Below the pieces are notes generated by a model, which was not told the DNA's origin, searched no databases, and was given only the letters and a program-made list of their open reading frames with translations. DNA of 64,000 nucleotides from Streptomyces sp. NBC_00523 (GTDB taxonomy: Bacteria > Actinomycetota > Actinomycetes > Streptomycetales > Streptomycetaceae): NCBI RefSeq assembly GCF_036346615.1, contig NZ_CP107836.1, forward strand, positions 4,960,001 to 5,024,000, in the 5' to 3' direction. Positions 50,245-58,407 of the stretch are shown piece by piece (the stretch's first letter is position 1; every line of letters begins with the position of its first letter). A program made the position numbers and the translations under genes.

Positions 50245-50261
50245 TTACCCAACGTGGGTAA
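50245..50261. promoter_or_regulatory. Palindromic operator between XRE regulator and radical-SAM operon
   Basis: TTACCCA-ACG-TGGGTAA, a perfect 7-bp inverted repeat, midway in the 149-bp divergent region. Probable binding site of the XRE protein. Confidence 0.65.
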
Positions 50262-50318
50262 TCTCTTTGGCAGTCGGTCCCATGGCAGCCCGTCCGTACG
50301 GGCGAGTGAGGGGGATGA

Positions 50319-51629
50319 GTGGCACGCTCGCAGGAACACCGGGCTCTGCCGGCCGGACTGCTGGCCAGTGCGGAGTGGCAGGAAGCCTGTCGCAGCAGGG
50401 ACTTCGCCCGCATCTTCCGGCTGGTCAAGGTCAAGGCCGGGATCTATCCGTCGCGGGTCGCGGCACTGTGCGGCATGACGCCGAGCAGAGTCGGCGAGAT
50501 CATGGCGGGGCGACGCGGCCTGGCACATATCGACGTGATCGAACGCGTCGCTGACGGCCTTCGCATCCCCGGTGCAATGCTCGGCCTGGCCCACCGCCCT
50601 TGGGAGATCCCTGCCTCCTCCATCACCGAGGAGAGGCCGCCCGAGCCACTTCCTGCTGTACCACGCGAGCCTCAGCGCACCGAAACGGCAGAGGAATTGG
50701 ATGACCTACTTGCCTTGGTCGACGGCCGCGCATCCCGTTCCACCCTCACGGCCCTGCGCTCCTCGGTCCAGGACTACTGGCGGCGCGACAACGCACACGG
50801 CGGCGCGACCCTGCGGCCGGCCGTCGTGGGGCATCTGCGCTATGTCGGCCGTCTACTCGATTCTGCCGAGGCTGGGTTACGGCACGACCTCCAAGGGGTC
50901 GCGGCCGAGCTGGCACGGCTTTCCGGCTGGGCCTATTTCGATGCCCGTCAGTACAGCACCGCCCGCACCTACTTCACCCAAGCGCTCAAGCTTTCCCACA
51001 CCCAAGGCGACAGCCTCTTCATGGCCAATGTGCTGTCCTGCATGAGCCTTCTGGCCACCTACGACGGCAACCCGAGCGATGCCGTGGCCCTTGCATGCCG
51101 TGCCCAGGACGCCGCCCGCGCCGCCGGGGAACAGCCGCTCGTCATGTCGATGCTGCACTTGCGTGAAGCGTTCGCCCACGCTGCCCTTCGAGATGCTCAG
51201 GCTTGCCACCAGGCCGTTGATCGCTCCCGTGCGCAGTACGAACGCTCACGGGGACATGAGACCGAGGCGCCTGACTGGGTCCAGTACTTCGACGAGACGA
51301 AACTCCTCGTCGACACAGGCATCGCCTACGCGCGCCTCGGCGAACCAGCCCGCGCCGAACCCCTCATCGCCGAGGGCTTGCGTCGAGAAAATACCGACCA
51401 GCAGCGAGGCCGAGCTTTCCACGCCTACTGGCTGGCCAGCGCCCAGCTCCAGCTGGGCAAACTCGACGAGGCATGCACCAGCGCCGGCCTCGCCCTCGAC
51501 CTCGCCGCAGCCATTGACTCGCCACGAGTGAGCGGCCACGTCCAAGAGCTTCACCGCCGAATGCTGCCCTACGCACGCGAAGCCCCCGTCCTCGCCTTCG
51601 AGCAACGCATGCGTGAGGCCCTCGGCTGA
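50319..51629 (+). CDS. XRE-family regulator with TPR-like C-terminus
   Basis: A 436-residue protein from GTG 50319. The helix-turn-helix lies at about residues 33-80 (YPSRVAALCGMTPSRVGEIM, LAHIDVIERVADGLRIPG). The C-terminal two thirds are helical repeats like TPRs (FDARQYSTARTYFTQALKLS, EACTSAGLALDLAAAIDSP), used in other families to sense peptides. Leu187 is encoded by TTA (50877-50879), so it needs bldA tRNA and is expected to appear late in growth. It is divergent from the radical-SAM operon it probably controls. Confidence 0.87.
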   Translation: MARSQEHRALPAGLLASAEWQEACRSRDFARIFRLVKVKAGIYPSRVAALCGMTPSRVGEIMAGRRGLAHIDVIERVADGLRIPGAMLGLAHRPWEIPASSITEERPPEPLPAVPREPQRTETAEELDDLLALVDGRASRSTLTALRSSVQDYWRRDNAHGGATLRPAVVGHLRYVGRLLDSAEAGLRHDLQGVAAELARLSGWAYFDARQYSTARTYFTQALKLSHTQGDSLFMANVLSCMSLLATYDGNPSDAVALACRAQDAARAAGEQPLVMSMLHLREAFAHAALRDAQACHQAVDRSRAQYERSRGHETEAPDWVQYFDETKLLVDTGIAYARLGEPARAEPLIAEGLRRENTDQQRGRAFHAYWLASAQLQLGKLDEACTSAGLALDLAAAIDSPRVSGHVQELHRRMLPYAREAPVLAFEQRMREALG

Positions 51630-51632
51630 CCC

Positions 51633-52172
51633 TTACGAGCCGCCGGTCGCCTCGTCCAGCAGCAGATACAGCAGACCGACCAGGCTGCCGCTGCTGACGA
51701 TCTCGCGACGGTCGATCATGCCCCTGATCTCCGAGATCGGAACCCACTCGATTCGGTCTGACTCGTTCAATTCGGTCGGTGGGCCCGCATACGAGGCGGG
51801 CTCGGCACGAAAGACGAAGTGCTCGGAATCCGTGATGCCGTTCGCTGGTTGCGCGTACACGAGCGGCTTGACGCCCTTCACCCGCCAGCCGGTCTCCTCC
51901 TCGGCCTCGCGGGCAGCAGCCTGTTCCGGGGTCTCATCGGCCTCGATGAGACCCATCGGAAGCTCCCAGCCCCAGGTGTCGGTGATGAACCGGTGCCGCC
52001 ACATCATCAGCACGCGCTTCTGGTCGTCGACCACGGCCGCTACGGCCAGGTGCCGCATCCGGACCACATGGTGTTCCCACCGCCGACCGTCAGGCTGCTG
52101 AACGTCGACAAGCCAGAGATTCACCCATGGGTTGTTGTAGATCTGCCGCTCGCCATGGACGGTCCACTGCAT
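51633..52172 (-). CDS. NUDIX hydrolase
   Basis: A 179-residue protein from ATG 52172 (MQWTVHGERQIYNNPWVNLW). The Nudix box is complete: GLIEADETPEQAA then REAEEETGWRV, with the metal-binding glutamates. It resembles ADP-sugar pyrophosphatases (ITDTWGWELPMGLIEADE). It hydrolyses a nucleoside diphosphate linked to another group. It is tail-to-tail with the XRE gene (3-bp gap). The longer frame to 52250 overlaps the relaxase gene end and is rejected. Whether it belongs to the peptide locus or is general housekeeping is unclear. Confidence 0.88.
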   Translation of the reverse strand: MQWTVHGERQIYNNPWVNLWLVDVQQPDGRRWEHHVVRMRHLAVAAVVDDQKRVLMMWRHRFITDTWGWELPMGLIEADETPEQAAAREAEEETGWRVKGVKPLVYAQPANGITDSEHFVFRAEPASYAGPPTELNESDRIEWVPISEIRGMIDRREIVSSGSLVGLLYLLLDEATGGS

Positions 52173-52246
52173 GAGCCCAACTCCCTTGTTCCAGTGAAGT
52201 GTCCAGCATGTCACTTTGACGAGAATCCGACCGCCCGGTTGGGGCA

Positions 52247-53926
52247 TCATCGCCCACGCCGACGCGAGGGAGGAACTTTGGTGTCGGCAGGCACGACCGC
52301 CAGCGTGCTCGGCTCTATAGCCATTGTGCTGCTTGCCTTCGCGGCTGCGAGTCGTCGGTTTGACGCGTTGTCGAGCCGCCAGATCAGCACCTGGGCAGGG
52401 TGGTCGGCGGTGTCGAGTTCACGTCCTTCAGCGGCTGCGGTGAGAACAGAGGCCGGCGAGTAGCTGCCAGCCTCTGCACGGCGCAGGGCAGTGGTCAGAG
52501 CAGGCCACGCGGGGTCGGCCAGGATTCGTTCGGCTTGGGCGGGGAGAGTCGTCCGCAGGACGCCCTCGTAGCGCGCGACGGTTTCGGTGGGCGGGGTACG
52601 ACGGATCAGTTCGGACAGGATGGGTGCAGCCTGTGCCTCGTAGGTGCTGCGGAGGCGGGCGTGGGCCTGCTGGGCGGCGGCTGCCTGCTGGTGGTGCTCG
52701 CGCTGCTCGTGCCAGTGGGAGGCGGCGAGGGCCAAGTGGACGGTGGCGGCGAGTACGGCGATGACGAAGTCGCCCGCGCTGTTGGTGCCATAGAGAAGTT
52801 CCTGTCCTGCCTTGCGCAGGGCGTACCCTGCCCGGTGGTCGGCGCGGATCATGGACCGGTTGGCGCGATTGAATGCGCTGGCCGCGGCCTGTATCTCAGC
52901 GCGCAGAGGATGGGGTACGTGCAGGGCTGATGTGTGGAGGAAGTCGCCGAATGCCGCAATTTCGCCCTGAGCCCGGTGCACGTCACCGTTCGGGTCCGTG
53001 ATGGCAGCGTGTGCGATGCGCAGAGAGCGTTCGGCCTGGCGCCACGGATGGGCCGGTGGCGCGGTCAAGGGGGCGTCTGGCTGCGAGGTGAAGCGTTCGC
53101 GCAGGCGGTGGATCGACAGGTCAGGTGAGAGTTTGGAGCCGCCGAACTTAACCGGCTCACCGGCAGCAGTGTCACCGGAGGTTGAAAGGCTGTACCCAAT
53201 GACGTCACCGGTTTCGGGACCGATGCGGGTGTGGACCGTGATGCCCAGATCGGTCAAGATCGAGAAGTAGTCCTCCTCGTTGCGTGACGCCGCAGCGGCG
53301 GTGTGGGCTTGTTCGCGCAGCCAGGCGCGAGTGGTCACGGCACGGCCCTGGCGCTCCGCCTTGGCGCGCTCGGCACCAGTCGGAGTCTTGGGCGCGGTGC
53401 CATCTCCCTTCATGAGTTGACGGAGCCCCATTTCCTTCTCGATCTTTCGACATTCGGCTTGTGCCCTCTGCCCGCCCCGGTGGGTTCGAGGTATGCGGCC
53501 GTCAGCGCGGACGGTGGTGGCCATGATGTGGATGTGGTCGTCGGCGTGCCGGACCGCGATCCATCGGCATGCCTTCTCGTCGCCTTCGGGGGCGATTCCT
53601 GTGGCGTGCACGACGCGGCGGGCGACCTCGGCCCACTCGGTGTCTGTGAGGTAGCGGTCGCCGGGGGCGGTGCGGACCGGGCAGTGCCAGACGTGCTGCG
53701 GTGGCTTCTTGCCGCCCAGCTCGCGGGTGCGGAGGTCGACGTGGTGGTCGAGTCGCCTGGCGAGCTGGGAGTAGGTGGCTGCCGGGTCGCGGCCGGGGTC
53801 GGGAGCGCCGGCCATGTCCCAGGCGGCGACGATGTGGGGGTTGGTGTGCTCGTCGCGGCGCCCAGGGCCGAAGAGATAGGCGATCAGTCCGCGGCTGTCG
53901 GAGCCGGTGGAGACGTCAGGAACCAT
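52247..53926 (-). CDS. MOB-family relaxase
   Basis: A 559-residue mobilisation protein from ATG 53926. The metal-binding triad RHADDHIHIMATTVR (His127, His131, His133) and the helical region before it fit the relaxase domain (residues 1-170). The remainder is long, helical and Ala-rich, without a recognised helicase. It nicks at oriT and pilots the strand during transfer. Its start overlaps the mobC stop by 11 bp, the usual mobC-relaxase pairing. Confidence 0.87.
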   Translation of the reverse strand: MVPDVSTGSDSRGLIAYLFGPGRRDEHTNPHIVAAWDMAGAPDPGRDPAATYSQLARRLDHHVDLRTRELGGKKPPQHVWHCPVRTAPGDRYLTDTEWAEVARRVVHATGIAPEGDEKACRWIAVRHADDHIHIMATTVRADGRIPRTHRGGQRAQAECRKIEKEMGLRQLMKGDGTAPKTPTGAERAKAERQGRAVTTRAWLREQAHTAAAASRNEEDYFSILTDLGITVHTRIGPETGDVIGYSLSTSGDTAAGEPVKFGGSKLSPDLSIHRLRERFTSQPDAPLTAPPAHPWRQAERSLRIAHAAITDPNGDVHRAQGEIAAFGDFLHTSALHVPHPLRAEIQAAASAFNRANRSMIRADHRAGYALRKAGQELLYGTNSAGDFVIAVLAATVHLALAASHWHEQREHHQQAAAAQQAHARLRSTYEAQAAPILSELIRRTPPTETVARYEGVLRTTLPAQAERILADPAWPALTTALRRAEAGSYSPASVLTAAAEGRELDTADHPAQVLIWRLDNASNRRLAAAKASSTMAIEPSTLAVVPADTKVPPSRRRGR

Positions 53927-54620
53927 GAACCGTGCCGTTTGTCAAGAGCTGGTCGATGAGGTGGAAGCTGGTCTGTGCTGCTTGCTCGACGCGGTCGAGG
54001 ACCTCCTCGGCGCGCTCGGGCACGGTTCCTCGGTTGATGGCTGCGGTGATCTGGTTGAGGTTGCCGCCGATGCGGTTCAGCGCGACCGTGTGCGCCTCGA
54101 CGGCCTCGATCAGCGGGCGCAGTGGATCGTCCTCCGGACTGCCGACCATCTCCGCTTTGCCCTGCGCAACAGCCAGGGCCGCGTCTCCGACGAATCCGGC
54201 GAACCTCTGACCGCGCTGGTGAGCGGCGGCGCTGATCACCTGGACTGCGGTGCGTGTAAAGCGGATGGTCTTCTCCTGGTCGCGCTTCTCCACGGTGCGC
54301 TTGCGGTTCATCTGCGCGGGCAGGGCAGGGGCGTCGAGATCCCGCCAGGAGAGCTGCTCGACGAGCGGTGGGGCATCGGCCGGACTACTGGGAGGAGCGG
54401 AGTCGGCTGAGGGCCGGCCGGAGTCCTCGGCCACCCCCTCCTTCGGCTCGGGCGCCCCCTGGCGCTCGGCCTTGTCCTCCGCCATCCCTGAGGCGGGGGC
54501 AAGCGCGGACGAAGCCTCGTTAGAGGCTCGTTCGCTCCAGCTTGCTGCTGGTCGTCGGGTGAGCCTGAACAACTTCCTGCGGCGGCGGGAGGTGGGGTCG
54601 TCGGCGTTCGATTCGGGCAT
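53916..54620 (-). CDS. mobC: MobC-like relaxosome accessory protein
   Basis: A 234-residue protein. The first 115 residues are low-complexity and charged. The C-terminal half holds a ribbon-helix-helix-like part (KTIRFTRTAVQVISAAAHQR) and the MobC signature TVALNRIGGNLNQITAAIN near residue 185. It binds near oriT and helps the relaxase open DNA. It overlaps the relaxase gene and is preceded by the repeat-rich region at 54651-54784, a candidate oriT. Confidence 0.85.
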   Translation of the reverse strand: MPESNADDPTSRRRRKLFRLTRRPAASWSERASNEASSALAPASGMAEDKAERQGAPEPKEGVAEDSGRPSADSAPPSSPADAPPLVEQLSWRDLDAPALPAQMNRKRTVEKRDQEKTIRFTRTAVQVISAAAHQRGQRFAGFVGDAALAVAQGKAEMVGSPEDDPLRPLIEAVEAHTVALNRIGGNLNQITAAINRGTVPERAEEVLDRVEQAAQTSFHLIDQLLTNGTVHGS

Positions 54621-54650
54621 GGTGGTGCTCCGTCAGTCGTGTGGGGTGGC

Positions 54651-54784
54651 CCGTCGTCGCATCCGTCGCATCCGTCGCGTGGCTGGTCAGCACAGGTACG
54701 GAGACGGAGGCAGGTACGGAGTGATCCGTAACGCCGAGGAGATCCGTCCCCGCGCTGACCTGCGCGGGGACGGATGCGACGGAT
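54651..54784. repeat. Nested inverted repeats, candidate oriT
   Basis: ATCCGTCGCATCCGTC (54661-54676) is repeated perfectly inverted at 54769-54784. Inside lies another perfect 13-bp dyad, ATCCGTCCCCGCG (54742-54754 with 54763-54775). Tandem CGTCGCATC units start at about 54651 and AGGTACGGAG occurs twice. The region is upstream of mobC/relaxase and downstream of the DUF3631 gene. The inner dyad could also be that gene's terminator. Confidence 0.6.
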
Positions 54785-54800
54785 TGATGCGGACCTGGTG

Positions 54801-56240
54801 TCAGCGAGTGGGCCTGGGGCCTGCGGGCCCTCCCGGCGGGCCGGTGGGCAGCGTCCCGGACGGAGGGGCGGGCGGCCTGCCCCGGGTCGGATGTGCCGGG
54901 ACCTTGGCGGTGGGTGCCGACAGGGCGGGGTCGGGGCAGTAGCGGGCCCATGCGTCCACGAACTGGTTGCGGGCGTACGCCTTGGCCTGCCTGCCGTTCT
55001 CAAAACGGTAGTTGGCCGGGCTGATACCGAAGTCACGCAGCAGATTCGCCAGGTGGTACGCGTTCAGCCCCTTCGTGCCGTACTCCGCCCATGGGGCCTC
55101 GGCGTCCTGAATGAGCACCGCGAGACGGTCCTGGCTGCGCAGAGCCTCCTTGCCGGCCTCCTGGTCGAAGACACGGCGGATGTCACGCAGCAGCCGCGTC
55201 TTCAACGTCGTCTGCTCGTCCTGGACCACCTCGTTGCGCGTCATCGCCAGACAGGCCGCATGTGCCCGCGCGGGCCAGTACCCGCCGGCGAGATCGGCGA
55301 CGATGACGAGCGGCTCCCATGTGTCGGCGGCGCGGTCCTCGACGGGCATCTGCGGCACCGAGCCCGCGACGGTGCCGCGCAGCGGGACCAGCCAGTTGGC
55401 AAGCCGGTCGCGAAGCGCGTGCAGTTCCGGCACGGAGTACCGCGAACGGAACGGGGTGATCCGCTCGCCCGGCTTCCGCTTCTGCATCCGGATGACGATC
55501 GCGCGGTCCATGATCGTGTCCGGCAGGTCACCGATGCCGGCCAGCGCCGCCATCGCGAAGGTGGGGAAGGCGGTCGGCTTGTGCTCCGGCCCGGAGATCC
55601 GCCAAGCGGGCCGGTTGCGCTGGTGCCCTGCGTTCAGCAGGCCGCGCAGGTCCTCCTTGTCGCCCGCCTTGGGGCCGAAGATGGTGTCGGCCTCGTCCAC
55701 CAGCAGAGTCGGCGGGTTCTTGCCAATGACGCGGAAGACGACCGCCGGGGAGGTGTTCACCGTCATCATCGGCTGGTGGACGGTCTCGTAGAGAACGTCC
55801 AGGAGACGGGACTTGCCGCACCCCTTGGTCGGTCCGACGACCGCCAGCCGTGGCGCGTGCTGGAGGCCGGGCTGGATGTGGGAGGCCGCGACCCAGAGCG
55901 TGACGGCGGTCAGGGCCTCGTCGCTCGGCAGCACCACGTACCGCCCGATCGCCGTGCGGAGATCGTCCAGCAGCGCGCTGCCTTCGCCTGCCGGCCCGCC
56001 GCCATCTTGGGACTCTGGTCCGCCTGGAGCAGGAATGCCTGCGCTGTCCGACGCTGTTGTCGGGGCACTAGTTTCGGCAGGTCGCGAATCGCGTGAGCTC
56101 CGGCTCGGAGCATCGGCGGGCGGGCCTCCGATGGCGGGGCGCGCTTCTCGGTCGCGAGGCAGACCCTGGCCCGGGACCGCGATCGGTGGCCAGGCAACAC
56201 CGGATGCCTTCGAGGTGGCGGGGGACGTAGGGTCCTTCAT
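54801..56240 (-). CDS. DUF3631 P-loop ATPase of the element
   Basis: A 479-residue protein. After a disordered N-terminus (residues 1-85, Pro/Ser-rich) come Walker A RLAVVGPTKGCGKSRLLDVL near residue 138 and Walker B TLLVDEADTIFGPKAGD near 175. The DUF3631 region follows (DTIMDRAIVIRMQKRKPGE, LIVADLAGGYWPARA). DUF3631 domains are common in actinobacterial plasmids and integrative elements and are thought to help replication, as helicase-primase partners. No Rep initiator is near, so the element may use it after excision. Confidence 0.85.
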   Translation of the reverse strand: MKDPTSPATSKASGVAWPPIAVPGQGLPRDREARPAIGGPPADAPSRSSRDSRPAETSAPTTASDSAGIPAPGGPESQDGGGPAGEGSALLDDLRTAIGRYVVLPSDEALTAVTLWVAASHIQPGLQHAPRLAVVGPTKGCGKSRLLDVLYETVHQPMMTVNTSPAVVFRVIGKNPPTLLVDEADTIFGPKAGDKEDLRGLLNAGHQRNRPAWRISGPEHKPTAFPTFAMAALAGIGDLPDTIMDRAIVIRMQKRKPGERITPFRSRYSVPELHALRDRLANWLVPLRGTVAGSVPQMPVEDRAADTWEPLVIVADLAGGYWPARAHAACLAMTRNEVVQDEQTTLKTRLLRDIRRVFDQEAGKEALRSQDRLAVLIQDAEAPWAEYGTKGLNAYHLANLLRDFGISPANYRFENGRQAKAYARNQFVDAWARYCPDPALSAPTAKVPAHPTRGRPPAPPSGTLPTGPPGGPAGPRPTR

Positions 56241-56327
56241 AGATGTTCCTCTCAGGTGGGGACGAGACGGGCAAGGTCTCGCCCCCGACCAGTTCGTTCA
56301 GGGATGGCCGAGGTGCAAGGGGATCTC

Positions 56328-56357
56328 CGGCCCTCGGCGTAGGCGCGCCGAGGGCCG
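56328..56357 (-). terminator. Terminator after the excisionase-like gene
   Basis: CGGCCCTCGGCG pairs perfectly with CGCCGAGGGCCG across 6 nt, between the HTH gene and the DUF3631 gene. Confidence 0.75.
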
Positions 56358-56383
56358 TTCCTGTGTCCGGGCGGTCCGGCGGC

Positions 56384-56578
56384 TCATGAGGCCAGGCCCC
56401 ACTCGTCTCCGCCGTCGATCAGCGCCCGCTCGTAGCGCAGCAGTTCGGCCTCGGGGTAGAGCACCCGCTTGCCGACCTTGATGCCGCGCGGTCCCTTCTG
56501 GAGATGGCGCCAGTAGCGGACGGTGCTCTCGGCGGTGCGGTAGCGCTCGGCTACCTCGGCGGTCGTCAGGTATCGCAT
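56384..56578 (-). CDS. Excisionase-like MerR/HTH_17 DNA-binding protein
   Basis: A 64-residue protein: MRYLTTAEVAERYRTAESTV, then YWRHLQKGPRGIKVGKRVLY. It has the winged-helix pattern of DNA-binding excisionases (helix-turn-helix_17). Such small proteins bend DNA near attL and favour excision by the integrase. It is divergent from the XRE regulator gene across 120 bp of comparatively AT-rich DNA. Confidence 0.87.
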   Translation of the reverse strand: MRYLTTAEVAERYRTAESTVRYWRHLQKGPRGIKVGKRVLYPEAELLRYERALIDGGDEWGLAS

Positions 56579-56698
56579 GCGTTCCCATTCGGCTAGGTGG
56601 TGATTCGATCTGCATAATCAGTACCTCATGATCGGCGGTTAGCCAAACCGGGAAGCCCGTGTTTCAATTTGGATAGCGACGGTCGCGATGGAGGTTCG

Positions 56699-57199
56699 AT
56701 GGCAAGCGAGAAGCCCGAGAGTGGCGAGGTGCCGCTGCTCTACAGCGAAGGCAACGTGGCGGGCCGCGTGGCCCTGGAGCGCGAGGTCAGAGGGTGGAGC
56801 ACGACCGAGCTGGCCGAACGGGTGACCAGAGCCGGCGTGAAGATGAACCAGACGGCCGTCTGGCGCATCGAGAACGGCTCACCCCGTCGCCGGATCAACC
56901 TCGACGAGGCGCTCGCCTTCTCCCGCGTCTTCGAGCTCCCCCTCGAAGAACTGATGTCGCCGCCCCTCGAAGGGCTCGACGTCGACAGCCGACGGCTCGT
57001 CCAGGAAGCCGTCGAAGCGTTCTACGAAACCCGTGACGCCCGCGACCGTCTGCACCGTGCCGTGGTCGCCGTCGCCGGCCACATCAAGGCCCACCCGGAC
57101 AGCTCGCGGGCGATTCACGAGCAGTGCCTCCGCCTCATGGGGGACGAGCGAGACGCGCGCGTCCTCAGCGGCGACATCGAGGACGGGGGCCACTACTGA
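56699..57199 (+). CDS. XRE-family regulator upstream of the integrase
   Basis: A 166-residue protein from ATG 56699 with GGAGG upstream. A helix-turn-helix (STTELAERVTRAGVKMNQTA, WRIENGSPRRRINLDEALAF) at about residues 33-80 is followed by a helical tail. It is two dozen bases upstream of the integrase, on the same strand, and divergent from the excisionase-like gene, so it probably controls the excision/integration switch. Confidence 0.87.
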   Translation: MASEKPESGEVPLLYSEGNVAGRVALEREVRGWSTTELAERVTRAGVKMNQTAVWRIENGSPRRRINLDEALAFSRVFELPLEELMSPPLEGLDVDSRRLVQEAVEAFYETRDARDRLHRAVVAVAGHIKAHPDSSRAIHEQCLRLMGDERDARVLSGDIEDGGHY

Positions 57200-57223
57200 C
57201 AACCAGCACAGAGGAGAAGCCAC

Positions 57224-58378
57224 TTGGCGAACGTACAGAAGCGCCCCAACGGCAAATGGCGCGCCCGCTACCGTGATCTCGACGGCAAGGAGCACGCTCG
57301 CCACTTCGACCGGAAGCTCGACGCCCAGCGCTGGCTCGACGAAGTCACGACCAGCGTGGTCACCGGTCAGTACGTCGACCCGCGCGCCGGTCGCATCACG
57401 TTCCAGAAGTACGCCGAGAGGTGGCAGGGCTCGCTCATCGCGAGCGAGGCGGGTGAGCGCATCACCGATAACGCGCTCCGGCTCCACCTTGTACCGGCGT
57501 TGGGCGCCCGCTCACTGGCGGCGATACGCCGTAATGACATACAGGTGCTCTTCAAGCACCTGTCCGACCAACTCGGCCCCGGCAGCGTCCGGAACGTCCA
57601 CGACGTCCTCGTGCGCGTCATGACGGCGGCGGTGGACGACAAGGTCATCGCCTCCAGCCCGTGCCGCCGGATCACCCTTCCGGTCATGCCGGACGAGGAG
57701 GTCACCCCGCCCACCGTCGCTCAGGTTGAGGCGATGGCGCGCGTGATGCCGCCCTACATCCGCGCGGCCGTCGTCGTGCTCGCAGGGTCAGGCTTGCGCA
57801 TAGGTGAGTTGCTGGGCCTGAAGGTGTCGGACGTCGACTTCAAGGCCGGGAGCATTCGCGTGGAGCGGCAGCGGCTCCAGTCGGGGAAGATCGGCCCGCC
57901 GAAGACCACGAAGTCCCGGCGCACGGTTCCGGTCGGGGAGGTCGTCACCGACGCGCTCCTCGGGCACCTCGCCGCGCGCCCCTCCACGGAGTGGCTGTTC
58001 ACGATGGAGGAGGGGGAACCGCTCAACTACCGCCGCTGGAAAACCGAGTGGAATTGCGCACGTAGGGCGCTCCAGGCGGGGGAGAGCGAAGCAGCCAAGC
58101 GTGAGGGCCGCAAACCCGTCGAGCTGCCGCACATGGTGACCCACGACCTGCGGCACTTCTACGCCTCCGCGCTCATCGCGGGCGGGGCGAGCGTCAAACA
58201 GGTCCAGATGGTCCTCGGCCACGCGTCCGCCGTCATCACGCTGCGGATCTACGCGCATCTGTGGCCGGGGGAAGAAGACCGCACCCGGTCCGTGATGGAC
58301 GCCGTTCTCGGCGGCCTGCGGACCGGGTGCGGACCGGTAGGCGACATGACCAGCGAAACCGCAGGTCAGACGGCCTAA
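57224..58378 (+). CDS. int: Tyrosine integrase of the sodN island
   Basis: A 384-residue site-specific recombinase from TTG 57224 with GAGGAGAAG upstream. The N-terminus has a DNA-binding Arm/SAM-like part (QKRPNGKWRARYRDLDGKEH). The catalytic domain holds the first Arg in GSGLRIGELLGL, HDLRHFYAS near residue 307, LGHAS, and the nucleophile Tyr near residue 342 (TLRIYAHLWPG). Its stop lies directly before the right att repeat, so it is the edge gene of the element and recombines the sodN 3' end. Confidence 0.93.
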   Translation: MANVQKRPNGKWRARYRDLDGKEHARHFDRKLDAQRWLDEVTTSVVTGQYVDPRAGRITFQKYAERWQGSLIASEAGERITDNALRLHLVPALGARSLAAIRRNDIQVLFKHLSDQLGPGSVRNVHDVLVRVMTAAVDDKVIASSPCRRITLPVMPDEEVTPPTVAQVEAMARVMPPYIRAAVVVLAGSGLRIGELLGLKVSDVDFKAGSIRVERQRLQSGKIGPPKTTKSRRTVPVGEVVTDALLGHLAARPSTEWLFTMEEGEPLNYRRWKTEWNCARRALQAGESEAAKREGRKPVELPHMVTHDLRHFYASALIAGGASVKQVQMVLGHASAVITLRIYAHLWPGEEDRTRSVMDAVLGGLRTGCGPVGDMTSETAGQTA

Positions 58379-58379
58379 C

Positions 58380-58407
58380 CAGAGATCAAGCCTTCTTGGT
58401 CTCCCAG
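58380..58407. other. attR-like repeat within the sodN 3' end
   Basis: CAGAGATCAAGCCTTCTTGG then TCTCCCAG, overlapping the sodN stop and last codons. It pairs with the repeat at 40522-40548. Confidence 0.8.

Larger units (their letters stand above)
40522..58407. mobile_element. Integrative mobilizable element at the sodN 3' end
   Basis: About 17.9 kb between imperfect att repeats. Right-end core genes are integrase, XRE regulator, excisionase-like HTH, DUF3631 ATPase, MobC and a MOB relaxase. I find no FtsK/TraB pump or type IV secretion genes, so mobilisation would need a helper. The cargo is a radical-SAM peptide locus and a kinase/receiver/MBL/methylase module. Lower GC in 43-47.5 kb than in flanking genes supports acquisition. 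sodN stays intact because the element carries a replacement of its 3' end. Confidence 0.85.

Noticed and set aside
52400..52930. Gly-rich plus-strand frame over the relaxase
   Set aside because: Shadow of the relaxase gene; no ribosome site or domain.
54661..54678. GCATCCGTC tandem units as a small CRISPR or iteron origin
   Set aside because: Only two or three units, and the inverted partner at 54769 fits an oriT-like dyad better.
58380..58407. tRNA gene as attachment site
   Set aside because: No cloverleaf can be drawn; the repeat is the coding end of sodN.
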